From: Dyella jiangningensis
GTDB lineage: Bacteria > Pseudomonadota > Gammaproteobacteria > Xanthomonadales > Rhodanobacteraceae
Assembly (NCBI RefSeq): GCF_003264855.1
Contig: NZ_NFZS01000001.1
Location: 1,922,001 to 1,986,000 of the forward strand
DNA: 64,000 nt
Reading direction: 5' to 3'
Shown: in pieces, positions 1-8,717 of the stretch
Layout of the letters: each line of letters begins with the position of its first letter
Numbering within the stretch: position 1 is the stretch's first letter
Made by a program: the position numbers and the translations under genes
The notes under the pieces: model-generated
Told to the model about the DNA's origin: nothing
The model's input: the letters and a program-made list of their open reading frames with translations, nothing else
The model's database searches: none

Positions 1-167
1 AAGACGCCAGCAAGACGAGCGATGCGAAGCACAAGGCCGGCGACGACTGCGCCAACTGCCAGTTCTACTCCGGTGGTGCGACGGGTTACGGTCCGTGCCA
101 GCTGTTCCCCGGCAAATCGGTCAATGCGAAGGGCTGGTGCGTGTCGCACGCGCCGAAGAAAGCCTGA
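1..167 (+). CDS. high-potential iron-sulfur protein (HiPIP), 3' fragment
   Basis: The reading frame is open from the left edge and stops at 165-167; the start lies outside the window. The visible 54 residues hold four cysteines in the HiPIP arrangement: a Cys-Ala-Asn-Cys pair, then Gly-Pro-Cys, then Gly-Trp-Cys close to the C-terminus, with Gly/Tyr/Phe-rich linkers that shield a [4Fe-4S] cluster in this family. HiPIPs are small periplasmic electron carriers. A strong intrinsic terminator follows 22 bases after the stop. The identification rests on the C-terminal half only, so signal peptide and full length cannot be judged. Confidence 0.85.
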   Translation, partial: DASKTSDAKHKAGDDCANCQFYSGGATGYGPCQLFPGKSVNAKGWCVSHAPKKA

Positions 168-188
168 CGCACGACACGGATCGATGCG

Positions 189-219
189 AAGGCCGGCGAT
201 CGCCGGCCTTCTTGTTTTT
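189..219 (+). terminator. intrinsic terminator of the HiPIP gene
   Basis: An 11-bp perfect palindrome (AAGGCCGGCGA/TCGCCGGCCTT, 189-210) is followed by the T-rich run CTTGTTTTTG, 22 bases after the HiPIP stop codon. Confidence 0.85.
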
Positions 220-560
220 GAGCGCTGCAATAAGGCGTGTGCCTCATGATCGATCAGTGCTTCGCATGAAGCATCGATCCGCATGCTCGCAACGACACCG
301 CGATGACCTGATCTTCGCGCGAGCTTTATGCAACAAGGGAAGAACTCGGACCGAAGAACTCGGTGAGTAGAAGATGCTGCCCAGACGCGTCAGGCCGAGG
401 AGCTGACCCGCCTGACGCGCCGGGCGGCAATCCGGGGCCCACTGCCAAGTGATCAACCCACGGAGCACAGATGATACTCCTGGAGGGCCGTTTTGGGGCC
501 GGGCGGTCCTAAATTTTTATCGAAAAAGTCTCGTTAAAACGATAAAAAACAATAACTTAA
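220..560. other. non-coding stretch between HiPIP and the candidate ncRNA
   Basis: No convincing gene was found here. Short open frames on both strands have Arg/Cys-rich, low-complexity translations and no good start site. The region contains one hairpin (386-395 pairing with 410-419) without a T-tract. Near 511-560 it turns clearly AT-rich, with an inverted pair TTTTTATCG (514-522) and CGATAAAAA (540-548), consistent with a promoter or upstream region for the structured element that follows. Confidence 0.5.
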
Positions 561-648
561 AAACACATTCGAGACTGGACCTCACGAATGTTCGGCAGGA
601 AGCTTTCATTCGTTACGCCGGGTAGGGCATCGGCTACCCGGCGTTTTC
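561..648 (+). ncRNA. candidate small RNA ending in an intrinsic terminator
   Basis: Two consecutive hairpins are visible. The first pairs ACGAATG (584-590) with CATTCGT (607-613). The second is a perfect 10-bp GC-rich stem (616-625 with 634-643), followed directly by TTTT (644-647). The second is a textbook plus-strand terminator, yet no plus-strand open reading frame precedes it after the HiPIP terminator at 189-219. The neighbouring permease runs on the opposite strand, and the sequence beyond the hairpin on that strand is not T-rich. A short transcript starting in the AT-rich stretch 511-560 would explain the structure. No known RNA family was recognised, and the 5' end is a guess. Confidence 0.35.
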
Positions 649-661
649 GGTGAAATTGCCG

Positions 662-2143
662 TCAGATCGACGAAGAATCGCTGTTTTGGCGGGCAGGCTG
701 GCGATGGAGGCGGCTGTGGCGGATGCCATAGCCGAAGTAGATGGCCAGGCCCATGGCCGTCCAGACGATCATCAGCAACCAGTTGAACCAGCTCATGAAG
801 GCCAGCAGGGCCAGGCAGCTGAGCACACCGGCCGGGCAGATCACCCATGCCCAGGGCACGCGGAAACCACGATGCAGTTCCGGCGAGGTATAGCGAAGGA
901 TCAACACGCCCGCGCATACCGCGACGAACGCTATCAGCGTGCCCATCGAGGTCAGGTCGGCCAGCAGGTCGAGCGGGAACACGGCGGCGAGAATCGCGAT
1001 GCCGACACCGGTGATCACGGTGTTGATGTGTGGCGTGCGGTGCTTCGGATGGATGCGGTTGAACACCTTCGGCAGCAGGCCGTCGCGCGACATGATCATG
1101 AAGATGCGCGGCTGCGCGATGATCATCACCAGGATCACCGAGGACAGGCCGATCAGCGCGCCGATTTCCACCACGGTGCGCAGCCAGCCCAGCTCCGGAT
1201 GGCCCTTGATGGCGGTGACCACGGGCTCGCTGGTACCCAGGTCCGTGTACGAAGCCAGGCCCGTCAGCACGGCAGCCATGGCGAGGTAGAGGATGGTGCA
1301 GATCACCAGCGAGACCAGCGTGCCGAACGGCAGGTCACGCTGCGGGTTCTTGCATTCCTGCGCCGCGGTGGATGTCGCCTCGAAGCCGATATAGGCGAAG
1401 AACACCATGGCCGCGCCACGCATGATGCCGGACCAGCCGTACTTGCCCGGCCCCTGGTTTTCCGGGATGAACGGATGCCAGTTCGACGGATCGATGTAGC
1501 GATAGCCAGCGACCACCACGATGATGATCAGGCCGACCTTGAGGCCGACCATCAGCACGTTCAGGCCCGACGATTCGCGGATGCCGACGTAGCAGAGCCA
1601 GGTGAGCGCGAGCACGATCGCCACGGCCGGGAGATTCATGATGTGGCCGGTTGCGACCAGGTGCCCGTCGGTGAACGCCAGCGGCGCTTCAGTCAGGGCC
1701 TGCGGAAGATGGATGCCGAGCTGGTCGAGCAGGCTGGTGAAATAGCCCGTCCAACTGGCGGCGACCGCGGACGCGGAGATGCCGTATTCCAGCACCATGT
1801 TCCAGCCGATGAACCAGGCCACCAGTTCACCCAGCGTGGCGTATGCATAGGAATACGAACTGCCCGAGATCGGGATCAGCGTGGCGAACTCGGCATAGCA
1901 CAGCGCGGTGAAGCCGCTGCAGATCGCCGCGAGGATGAAGGAGATCAGCACCGCCGGGCCGGCGTGTTCCGCGGCTGCCTGGCCGGTAACGACGAAGATG
2001 CCGGTGCCAATCACGGCGCCGATGCCCAGGGCCGTGATGCCCCAAGGGCCGAGCGTGCGGCGCAGGGTAGGGCCGTGGGCGGCGTCGTCGGCGTCGTCGG
2101 CGTCGGAGAAGTCGGTCTTGCGGGCGAGTAGCTGTTTGAGCAT
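662..2143 (-). CDS. APC-family amino acid permease (cationic amino acid transporter-like)
   Basis: The 493-residue polytopic inner-membrane protein belongs to the APC superfamily, CAT-like branch. After a short charged cytoplasmic N-terminus, TM1 carries GIGAVIGTGIFVVTG, the unwound Gly-rich substrate-binding motif of APC transporters. The next helix contains CYAEFATLIPISGSSY, also diagnostic. About twelve hydrophobic segments can be counted. The likely role is proton-coupled or exchange uptake of amino acids; substrate cannot be set from sequence. A very similar paralogue lies immediately upstream on the same strand, 84 bases away. The ATG at 2143 is the natural start because the conserved charged N-terminal region begins soon after it. 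Confidence 0.9.
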   Translation of the reverse strand: MLKQLLARKTDFSDADDADDAAHGPTLRRTLGPWGITALGIGAVIGTGIFVVTGQAAAEHAGPAVLISFILAAICSGFTALCYAEFATLIPISGSSYSYAYATLGELVAWFIGWNMVLEYGISASAVAASWTGYFTSLLDQLGIHLPQALTEAPLAFTDGHLVATGHIMNLPAVAIVLALTWLCYVGIRESSGLNVLMVGLKVGLIIIVVVAGYRYIDPSNWHPFIPENQGPGKYGWSGIMRGAAMVFFAYIGFEATSTAAQECKNPQRDLPFGTLVSLVICTILYLAMAAVLTGLASYTDLGTSEPVVTAIKGHPELGWLRTVVEIGALIGLSSVILVMIIAQPRIFMIMSRDGLLPKVFNRIHPKHRTPHINTVITGVGIAILAAVFPLDLLADLTSMGTLIAFVAVCAGVLILRYTSPELHRGFRVPWAWVICPAGVLSCLALLAFMSWFNWLLMIVWTAMGLAIYFGYGIRHSRLHRQPARQNSDSSSI

Positions 2144-2192
2144 GCGTCAACCTGGTAAAGCTGGGGCCATCAGCGCCCCCGGTCATAACGAG

Positions 2193-2215
2193 AGGGCCGG
2201 CACTGGGCCGGCCCT
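2193..2215. terminator. GC-rich hairpin between the two permease genes
   Basis: A 9-bp perfect stem (AGGGCCGGC, 2193-2201, with 2207-2215) has a 5-base loop. It lies just downstream of the upstream permease on the minus strand. A good U-tract is missing on both sides, so it may be a weak terminator or an mRNA-stabilising hairpin that separates the expression of the two paralogues. Confidence 0.5.
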
Positions 2216-2227
2216 TCGTGTGTCGGA

Positions 2228-3778
2228 TCAGGAGTTTTGCTTGCGGAGCTTGCTATGGGAATACCCATAGAAGAAATAGATCAGCATGCCGAAGGTGGTC
2301 CAGCCCACCATGAGCGGCCAGTTGGCGCGGAACGACTGCCAGAACAGGTAAAGGCAGATCACCGAACCGAGAATGCTGACCACCCAGATACCCGGCACGC
2401 GGAAGGTGCGTGGCAGCTCGGGACGGGTGTATCGCAGGATCAGCACGCCGATGCACACCGTGGTGAAGGCCAGCAGGGTGCCCATGGACACCAGCTCGCC
2501 CAGGATGCTGACCGGGAAGAGGCCGGCGAGCACCAATGCGGACACGCCCGCAATGATGGTGGCGACGTGCGGCGTACGGTGTTTGGCATGCACGCGGGAG
2601 ATGCCCTTACCCAGCAAGCCGTCCTTCGCCATGCTGAAGAAGATGCGCGAAGTGCCCAGCAGCATCACCAGGATCACGGAGCTCAGGCCGGCCAGCGCGC
2701 CGAACGAGACGATCGCCTTCAGCCAGTTGAGTTCGGGATGGATGCTCAGCGCGGTGGCCACCGGTTCGGGCGTACCCAGCATGCGGTACGGGGCGATGCC
2801 CGTGAGCGTCAGCGCCATCGCGATGTACAGGATGGTGCAGATGAGCAGCGAGCCCAGGATGCCGATCGGCATGTCGCGCTGCGGGTTCTTGGCTTCGCCG
2901 GCTGCGGTCGACACCGCGTCGAAGCCCACGTAGGAGAAGAACACCAGCACGGCGGCGCGGAAGATGCCGCTGGTGCCGAAGCGGCCGGGGCCTTCTTCCG
3001 GCGGAATGAACGGATGCCAGTTCGAGGGATCGATGAAGCGGAACGCGAACACCAGGAACAGCAGGATCACGATCACCTTGATCGCCACGATGACCGAGTT
3101 GACGAAGGTCGACTGGGTGATGCCGCGATAGCACAGCATCGTCAGCGCGGTCACGATCAGGATCGCGGGCAGGTTGATGATGGTGTTGGTGCTGACCAGG
3201 TAGAAGTGTTCGGAGAACTTCGCGATCACCTGCTGGCCGGCTTTCAGATGTTCGATCTGGCTGCCATCCATGAACGCGAGCGGCGCCGACGCCAGGCTTT
3301 CGGGCAGCGACAACGACAGCCCCGTCCAGTGGCTGAGGATGGACAGGCACTCGTTGAAATAGCCCGACCAGCCCGCCGCCACCGTGGCGACGGCAAAGAG
3401 ATATTCGAGAACGAGGTTCCAGCCGATGAACCAGGCGACGATTTCGCCGAGGGTTGCATAGGAGTAGGCGTAGGCGCTGCCGGAAACCGGGATCATCGCG
3501 GCGAATTCGGCGTAGCACAGGCCCGCGAAGGCGCAGGCGATGCCGGCGACGATGAAGCTGATGATCAGGGCGGGGCCCGCGTGTTCCGCGGCGGCCTGGC
3601 CGGTGATGACGAAAATACCTGCGCCGATCACGGCGCCGATGCCCAGCATGACCAGATGGCGCGCTGTCAGCACGCGCTTGAGACTGGCCTCGCCTTGCAG
3701 GCTGTCATGCGGAATTTCGCCCGCATCGACGTGCGGCGACGCCTGGATCGGATGCGTCGCGAACAGGTTTTTCAGCAT
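2228..3778 (-). CDS. APC-family amino acid permease, tandem paralogue
   Basis: This 516-residue multi-spanning permease is collinear with the gene at 662-2143. It shares GIGAVIGAGIFVITG in TM1, CYAEFAAMIPVSGSAY, and the block FRFIDPSNWHPFIPPEEGPGRFG in a mid-protein loop (slightly diverged in the paralogue). The two therefore look like a tandem duplication that has drifted apart. It differs mainly by a longer N-terminal cytoplasmic tail and a longer periplasmic loop (around residues 165-200). The function is probably amino-acid uptake at the inner membrane, with a specificity different from its neighbour. The start is an ATG at 3778. The divergent 240-base gap to the Nudix gene must hold promoters for both directions. 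Confidence 0.9.
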   Translation of the reverse strand: MLKNLFATHPIQASPHVDAGEIPHDSLQGEASLKRVLTARHLVMLGIGAVIGAGIFVITGQAAAEHAGPALIISFIVAGIACAFAGLCYAEFAAMIPVSGSAYAYSYATLGEIVAWFIGWNLVLEYLFAVATVAAGWSGYFNECLSILSHWTGLSLSLPESLASAPLAFMDGSQIEHLKAGQQVIAKFSEHFYLVSTNTIINLPAILIVTALTMLCYRGITQSTFVNSVIVAIKVIVILLFLVFAFRFIDPSNWHPFIPPEEGPGRFGTSGIFRAAVLVFFSYVGFDAVSTAAGEAKNPQRDMPIGILGSLLICTILYIAMALTLTGIAPYRMLGTPEPVATALSIHPELNWLKAIVSFGALAGLSSVILVMLLGTSRIFFSMAKDGLLGKGISRVHAKHRTPHVATIIAGVSALVLAGLFPVSILGELVSMGTLLAFTTVCIGVLILRYTRPELPRTFRVPGIWVVSILGSVICLYLFWQSFRANWPLMVGWTTFGMLIYFFYGYSHSKLRKQNS

Positions 3779-4019
3779 GTTTCTCCCCTACCGCCTTGTG
3801 TTCGTTCTTACCGCTTGTAACCGTGCCAAACGTCACGGTCGACTCGTCGCTACCCCGGCAACGACGGGGCACCATAGCCTAGCGGGGCACGGGGGGACAA
3901 GTTGCACTGCGGTCGGCCCGAGCCTGCCTCGTTCGGCGATGCGTGACGGAAGAAGCTCTGAAATAATCGTGGTTTGCCGCCCCTCAAGGTGGTGGTTGAC
4001 GGTCAGTCGGGAAGCATCC

Positions 4020-4550
4020 ATGCACGCGTTGTCAGAGCAGTTCCAGCAATACGGCCGGGCCTGGCCGGAGGAAAAGGACGTATCGCGTTTCATCGCGCTG
4101 CTCGAGGGCGGCGAACACCGGTTCCGTCGCGAATCGCTGGAGGCCCATTTCACCGGCTCCGCCTGGCTGGTGAGCGCCGACGGGCAACGCGTGCTGCTGA
4201 CCCATCACCGCAAGCTTGGGCGGTGGCTGCAACTGGGTGGCCATGCCGATGGCGATGTGGACCTAGCGCGCGTGGCGCTGCGCGAAGCCGAGGAGGAATC
4301 AGGCATCGTCGGGCTCAACGTCGAGGCAACACCATTCGATCTCGATCGTCATCGCATCCCTGCGCGCGGCGCGGAACCGGAGCATTGGCATTACGACGTG
4401 CGCTACGTCGTGCGCGCGGATGTCAGCGAAGCGTTTGTCGTCAGCGACGAATCCCATGCGCTCGCCTGGCGTTCCATCCGCGACATCGCCGACGACCCGC
4501 ACAGTGACGAATCGCTGCGCCGCATGGCAAGGAAGTGGCTTCGGCGCTGA
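4020..4550 (+). CDS. Nudix hydrolase
   Basis: This 176-residue protein has a Nudix box at about residues 73-96 (GGHADGD...REAEEESGI), where the REAEEESG core coordinates the divalent metal. The spacing between the first Gly and the REAEEE core is slightly different from the canonical G-x5-E-x7-REUxEE pattern, and an Asp/Val sits where the first Glu is expected. The HxRKLGRWLQLGGH context is typical of one uncharacterised proteobacterial Nudix subfamily. It should hydrolyse a nucleoside-diphosphate-linked compound in the cytoplasm; the substrate is unknown. The frame is open far upstream, but the ATG at 4020 (MHALSEQ) marks the start of plausible protein sequence. Confidence 0.85.
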   Translation: MHALSEQFQQYGRAWPEEKDVSRFIALLEGGEHRFRRESLEAHFTGSAWLVSADGQRVLLTHHRKLGRWLQLGGHADGDVDLARVALREAEEESGIVGLNVEATPFDLDRHRIPARGAEPEHWHYDVRYVVRADVSEAFVVSDESHALAWRSIRDIADDPHSDESLRRMARKWLRR

Positions 4551-4574
4551 CACGGCCCCACGCTTTTTGCTCTT

Positions 4575-4762
4575 GTAGGAGCGCACCCAGTGCGCGATCA
4601 ACGCCGCAATCTGGATCAACGCGTCAGAATTCGACATTGAATGCACGGCCGCGCGAGTCTTCTCGGCACGCCAGTCGCGCATAGGATGCGCTCCCACTGA
4701 ATGGTTCTGTCGCGGTTGCGATTTCAGTCGCGGCGTTGATCGCGCACTGGGTGCGCTCCTAC
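4575..4762. repeat. REP-like inverted doublet (REPIN/BIME type)
   Basis: A 33-bp sequence beginning GTAGGAGCGCACCCAGTG (4575-4607) recurs as an exact reverse complement at 4730-4762. A GTAG head followed by an imperfect palindrome is the hallmark of REP sequences mobilised by RAYT transposases. The doublet lies between converging genes (Nudix hydrolase and 3-hydroxyanthranilate dioxygenase). Related copies occur at 8622, 29778, 34671 and 38200. Confidence 0.85.
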
Positions 4763-4782
4763 AGAAAGGCAGCTGCGACGAG

Positions 4783-5304
4783 TCAGGCGTACTTCGCCGG
4801 CGCCGGGTTGAGATGCCCGCATTGCTCACAGGTGCGCGCATCGATCGAGCGATAGAAACGTTCGAACACCGGCGGAAAATCATGCTCGATGCTGTCGAGG
4901 GTGAAGTACTCCTCGTACAGCTTGCGGTTGCAGCGCTCGCAGAACCACAACAGGCCATCCTTCTCGCCGGCCAGGCGACGCCGCTCGATCACCAGGCCGA
5001 TGGAGTCGGGCATGCGCTGCGGCGAATGCGGCACGCAGGGCGGTAAATAGAACACTTCGCCGGCGCGAATCGGGATGTCGCGGGCGACACCCTCATCCTG
5101 CACCTTCAGCACCATCTCCCCTTCGATCTGATAGAAGAACTCAGGGCCTTCGTCGTAGTGATAGTCGGTGCGCGCGTTGGGGCCGCCCACGATCATGATG
5201 ATGAAGTCGCCGTCGACGATGCACTTGTTCCCCACAGGGGGCTTGAGCAGATGGCGGTGCTCGTCGATCCAGCGCTTCAGGTCGATGGGTGGCAGCAGGG
5301 ACAT
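4783..5304 (-). CDS. nbaC: 3-hydroxyanthranilate 3,4-dioxygenase
   Basis: This 173-residue cupin opens the ring of 3-hydroxyanthranilate in the kynurenine route of tryptophan breakdown, or in de novo NAD synthesis by quinolinate. The Fe(II) ligands are visible as His49, Glu55 (DYHYDEGPE) and His93 (VPHSPQR). Their 6- and 38-residue spacing matches the bacterial enzyme. The C-terminal rubredoxin-like metal site is also present: Cys122/Cys125 and Cys159/Cys162. The frame is open upstream to 5445, but that translation is non-homologous; MSLLPPIDL at 5304 is the family start. No other kynurenine gene is in the window, and a PLP-enzyme gene lies upstream on the same strand 61 bases away. Confidence 0.93.
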   Translation of the reverse strand: MSLLPPIDLKRWIDEHRHLLKPPVGNKCIVDGDFIIMIVGGPNARTDYHYDEGPEFFYQIEGEMVLKVQDEGVARDIPIRAGEVFYLPPCVPHSPQRMPDSIGLVIERRRLAGEKDGLLWFCERCNRKLYEEYFTLDSIEHDFPPVFERFYRSIDARTCEQCGHLNPAPAKYA

Positions 5305-5365
5305 GGCGCCGTCCGATGGGTGGGAGCTGTCAAGATAACGCCACGGCGGAGCCCGGGCAAAGCCG

Positions 5366-6436
5366 TCAGTCGATCCAGCGACCTTCGCGCACGATGGACT
5401 CAAGGCGGGCGAGTTGTGGCGCCACGTCCAGGCCTTCGGCGGCAATCCATGCGTCGTCGTAGTACGAGCAGCGATAACGATCGCCGCCGTCGCAGATCAA
5501 GGTGACCACAGGGCCACGTTCACCGGCCTCGCGCAGCTCGGCCATCAGTTGCAGGGAGCCGACCAGATTGGTGCCGGTGGAACCGCCGCAGCGGCGACCC
5601 AGCAGTTGTTCGAGCAGGCGCAGCGCGGCGATCGAGGCGGCGTCGGGCACGCGCATCATGCGGTCGATGACGCTGGGCAGGAATGAGGGTTCCACGCGTG
5701 GCCGGCCGATGCCTTCGATGCGCGAGCCACGGCCCAACTGCAGGCTGGCGTCGCGGCAGTGGTAGTAGTCGTAGAACACCGAATGCTCCGGGTCGACGAC
5801 GGCGAGGCGCACCGGGGCGTGTTGCGCGGAGCGATAGCGGATATAGCGGCCGATGGTGGCCGAGGTGCCGCCCGTACCGGCAGGCACGACGATCCAGCGT
5901 GGATCCGGATCGGGTTCGCGCTGCATCTGGCGGAAGATGGATTCGGCAATGTTGTTGTTGCCGCGCCAGTCGGTGGCGCGTTCGGCGTAGGTGAACTGGT
6001 CCATGTAATGACCACCGAGCGCCGAGGCGAGGCGCTGTGCAGCGCCGTACACGTCGGTGTCGTCGATGAAATGGCAGTGGCCTCCGAAGAATTCGATCTG
6101 CGCGACCTTGTCACGCGACGTGCTGCGCGGCATCACCGCGAAAAAGGGCAGGCCAAGCAGGCGGGCGAAATACGCCTCGGAGATGGCGGTGCTGCCGCTC
6201 GATGCCTCCACCACGGGTTGATCCGCCTGCAGCCAGCCGTTGCAGATGGCATACAGGAACAGCGAGCGCGCCAGCCGGTGCTTCAGGCTGCCGGTGGGGT
6301 GGACGGATTCGTCCTTGAGATACAGCGGAATGCCGGGGAACGCGGGAAGATCCAGGCGGATCAGATGCGTGTCGGCCGAGCGGTTGGCTTCGGACTCGAG
6401 GACTTGGACGGCTTGGCGAGTCCACGCTGCGTGCAT
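5366..6436 (-). CDS. PLP-dependent cysteine synthase-family protein (Cds1-like)
   Basis: This 356-residue fold-type II PLP enzyme resembles the cysteine-desulfhydrase branch (Cds1) of the cysteine synthase family. The PLP-binding lysine is Lys52 in [21 protein letters not shown] corresponds to the substrate-carboxylate loop, and [14 protein letters not shown] to the phosphate-binding Gly loop. It either makes cysteine or degrades it to pyruvate, ammonia and sulfide; members of this branch (longer, with TGSLKHR) are usually linked to desulfhydration. It is followed at 61 bases by nbaC on the same strand, which may be co-transcribed, but no functional link is obvious. The start is the ATG at 6436. 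Confidence 0.82.
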   Translation of the reverse strand: MHAAWTRQAVQVLESEANRSADTHLIRLDLPAFPGIPLYLKDESVHPTGSLKHRLARSLFLYAICNGWLQADQPVVEASSGSTAISEAYFARLLGLPFFAVMPRSTSRDKVAQIEFFGGHCHFIDDTDVYGAAQRLASALGGHYMDQFTYAERATDWRGNNNIAESIFRQMQREPDPDPRWIVVPAGTGGTSATIGRYIRYRSAQHAPVRLAVVDPEHSVFYDYYHCRDASLQLGRGSRIEGIGRPRVEPSFLPSVIDRMMRVPDAASIAALRLLEQLLGRRCGGSTGTNLVGSLQLMAELREAGERGPVVTLICDGGDRYRCSYYDDAWIAAEGLDVAPQLARLESIVREGRWID

Positions 6437-6501
6437 TCAAGCAGTCTAGCGCCCGGGTGTGAGTGGGGCGTTGACGTGAGTCAGTGCGGGCGGGATTTCT
6501 T

Positions 6502-6633
6502 CCTCTCCCCTGCGGGGAGAGGATCGAGGTGAGGGGCGGGTGCTCGCGGCGGACTACAAATAGAAACCGGCTCGAACCAGCCTTATCGCAAGATTGGCCT
6601 CTCACCCCAGCCCTCTCCCCTCAGGGGAGAGGG
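6502..6633. repeat. paired CCTCTCCCC/GGGGAGAGG inverted repeats
   Basis: Two GC-rich hairpins, CCTCTCCCC-TGC-GGGGAGAGG at 6502-6522 and CCCTCTCCCC-TCA-GGGGAGAGGG at 6611-6633, flank about 90 bases. Short arms next to them (GAGGTGAGGGG and CTCACCCCAG) are also reverse-complementary, so the whole block can fold into one cruciform. It lies between parE and the Cds1-like gene. It lacks a GTAG head and so is a different repeat family from the REP-like elements. No U-tract follows, but it could still end transcripts poorly. Confidence 0.6.
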
Positions 6634-6646
6634 AGGAAGCGCGGGC

Positions 6647-8536
6647 TCAAACTTCCAGCGTCGCCAGGTCGCCCTTTTCTTCCAACCATGCCTTGCGGTC
6701 GCTGGCGCGCTTCTTGGCCAGCAGCATGTCCATCAGCTTGGTGGTGCCGTCGTCGGTGTCGACGGTGAGTTGCACCAGGCGGCGAGTGTCGGGATGGATG
6801 GTGGACTCGCGCAGCTGCGAGGGATTCATTTCGCCCAGGCCCTTGAAGCGCGTGGTGCTGACCTGGCCCTTCATCTTCTCGCGCTGGATGCGCTCGAGCA
6901 TGGCGTTCTTTTCGTTTTCGTCCAGGCAGTAGAACACCTGCTTGCCCACGTCCACGCGGAACAGCGGCGGCATGGCCACGAACACGTGGCCTTCGCGCAC
7001 CAGCGAGGGGAAGTGCTTGAGGAACAATGCGCTCAACAAGGTGGCGATGTGCAGGCCATCGGAATCGGCGTCGGCCAGGATGATCACCTTGCCGTAGCGC
7101 AGGCCGCTTAGGTCGTCCTTGCCTGGATCGCAGCCGATCGCCACGGCGAGGTTGTGCACTTCCTCGGAGGCGAGCACCGAGGTCGATTCGACTTCCCAGG
7201 TGTTGAGGATCTTGCCGCGCAGCGGAAGGATCGCCTGGAATTCCTTGTCACGCGCCTGCTTGGCGCTGCCGCCGGCCGAATCGCCTTCCACCAGGAACAG
7301 CTCGGTGCGGGTGAGGTCGGTGGCGGTGCAGTCGGCCAGCTTGCCGGGCAGGGCGGGGCCCTGGGTGATCTTCTTGCGCACGACCTGCTTGGCGGCCTTC
7401 AGTCGCGCACTCGCGCGTTCGATGGCCAGCTGGGCGATGCGCTCGCCCAGGTCCACATGCTGGTTGAGCCACAGGCTGAACGCGTCGTGGATGACACCTT
7501 CCACCATGCCCGCGGCATTGCGCGAGGACAGGCGTTCCTTGGTCTGGCCGGCGAACTGCGGATCCTGCAGCTTGGCCGACAGTACGAAGGCGAGGCGCTC
7601 CCACACGTCTTCCGGCGCCAGCTTCACGCCGCGCGGCAGCAGGTTGCGGATGTCGCAGAACTCGCGGATGGCATTGGTGAGGCCCGAGCGCAGGCCATTC
7701 ACGTGGGTGCCGCCCTGCGCGGTGGGGATCAGGTTGACGTAGCTTTCCTGGACCAGCTCGCCTTCGGGCAGCCAGGCCAGCGCCACGTCGAGGCCATCGG
7801 CCTCGCGCTGCACATGGTGCACGAACAGCTCGGACGGGATCGCCTCGGCGCCGGACAGCTCATCGCGCAGGTAATCGCGCAGGCCGTCCTCGTAGTACCA
7901 CTCGTTGGTGTCGCCGGTGGCCTCGTCGACCAGCTTCACGCTGAGCCCCGCGCACAGCACCGCCTTGGCGCGCAGCAGGTGGCGCAGCTTGCCCAGCGAG
8001 ATCTTCGGTGAATCGAAGTACTTGGGATCGGCCCAGAAGCGCACGGTGGTGCCGGTCTTCTTCTTGGGCACCGTGCCGATCACTTCGAGCTCGCTGGCGC
8101 GGTCGCCATTCTCGAAGGCCATGCGGTATTCGTTGCCGTCGCGGCGGATGGTGACTTCCACGCGGTTGGACAGCGCGTTCACCACCGACACGCCGACGCC
8201 GTGCAGGCCGCCAGAGAAGTTGTAGTTCTTGCCGGAGAACTTGCCGCCCGCATGCAGGCGCGTGAGGATCAGCTCGACACCTGGCACGCCTTCTTCCGGG
8301 TGGATGTCCACCGGCATGCCGCGGCCGTCGTCGGTGACCTCCACCGAGCCGTCGGTGTGCACGATCACTTCCAGCGACTTGGCGTGGCCGGCCAGGGCCT
8401 CGTCCACCGAGTTGTCGATCACTTCCTGCGCCAGGTGGTTCGGGCGGGAGGTGTCCGTGTACATGCCGGGGCGGCGCTTGACCGGGTCAAGGCCGGAAAG
8501 GACTTCGATGTCGGCGGCGTTGTAGCGACTGCTCAT
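6647..8536 (-). CDS. parE: DNA topoisomerase IV subunit B
   Basis: This 629-residue ATPase subunit of topoisomerase IV decatenates daughter chromosomes together with ParC. The N-terminal GHKL ATPase shows DNSVDEA, DDGRGMP and GGLHGVGVSVVNAL. The S5-like transducer domain holds QGGTHVNGLR. The C-terminal TOPRIM region has EGDSAGGSAKQ and DADSDGLHI for Mg2+ binding. Length and the absence of the GyrB insertion fit ParE (gyrB proteins are near 800 residues). The start ATG at 8536 gives MSSRYNAADIEVLSGLDPV, the family N-terminus. parC is not in the window. Confidence 0.95.
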   Translation of the reverse strand: MSSRYNAADIEVLSGLDPVKRRPGMYTDTSRPNHLAQEVIDNSVDEALAGHAKSLEVIVHTDGSVEVTDDGRGMPVDIHPEEGVPGVELILTRLHAGGKFSGKNYNFSGGLHGVGVSVVNALSNRVEVTIRRDGNEYRMAFENGDRASELEVIGTVPKKKTGTTVRFWADPKYFDSPKISLGKLRHLLRAKAVLCAGLSVKLVDEATGDTNEWYYEDGLRDYLRDELSGAEAIPSELFVHHVQREADGLDVALAWLPEGELVQESYVNLIPTAQGGTHVNGLRSGLTNAIREFCDIRNLLPRGVKLAPEDVWERLAFVLSAKLQDPQFAGQTKERLSSRNAAGMVEGVIHDAFSLWLNQHVDLGERIAQLAIERASARLKAAKQVVRKKITQGPALPGKLADCTATDLTRTELFLVEGDSAGGSAKQARDKEFQAILPLRGKILNTWEVESTSVLASEEVHNLAVAIGCDPGKDDLSGLRYGKVIILADADSDGLHIATLLSALFLKHFPSLVREGHVFVAMPPLFRVDVGKQVFYCLDENEKNAMLERIQREKMKGQVSTTRFKGLGEMNPSQLRESTIHPDTRRLVQLTVDTDDGTTKLMDMLLAKKRASDRKAWLEEKGDLATLEV

Positions 8537-8621
8537 GCGGGAAGGTTCGGCTCAGGTCAGGCGCGGGAGAATGGGTTGCCCGGGCGGGGAGGTCAAGGGT
8601 TGGGCGGCGTGCGCCTCACCT

Positions 8622-8701
8622 GTAGAAGCGCACCCAGTGCGCGACCGCAGCGTGGAGAGTCGCCGTTCCGCCGGGTTATCGCGCACTGGGTGCGCTCCTA
8701 C
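8622..8701. repeat. REP-like inverted doublet
   Basis: GTAGAAGCGCACCCAGTGCG (from 8622) and its near-perfect reverse complement CGCGCACTGGGTGCGCTCCTAC (8680-8701) flank a 36-base spacer between parE and the aminopeptidase gene. One arm carries A instead of G at position 5. Same family as 4575-4762. Confidence 0.8.
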
Positions 8702-8717
8702 AGTGGGTCTTTAGCCC

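Noticed and set aside
650-2131. Long plus-strand open frame opposite the first permease (and a similar one at 2237-3820).
   Set aside because: They are high-GC antisense shadows; translations are Arg/Gly/Asp/His-rich without domains, while the minus-strand frames are clear permeases.
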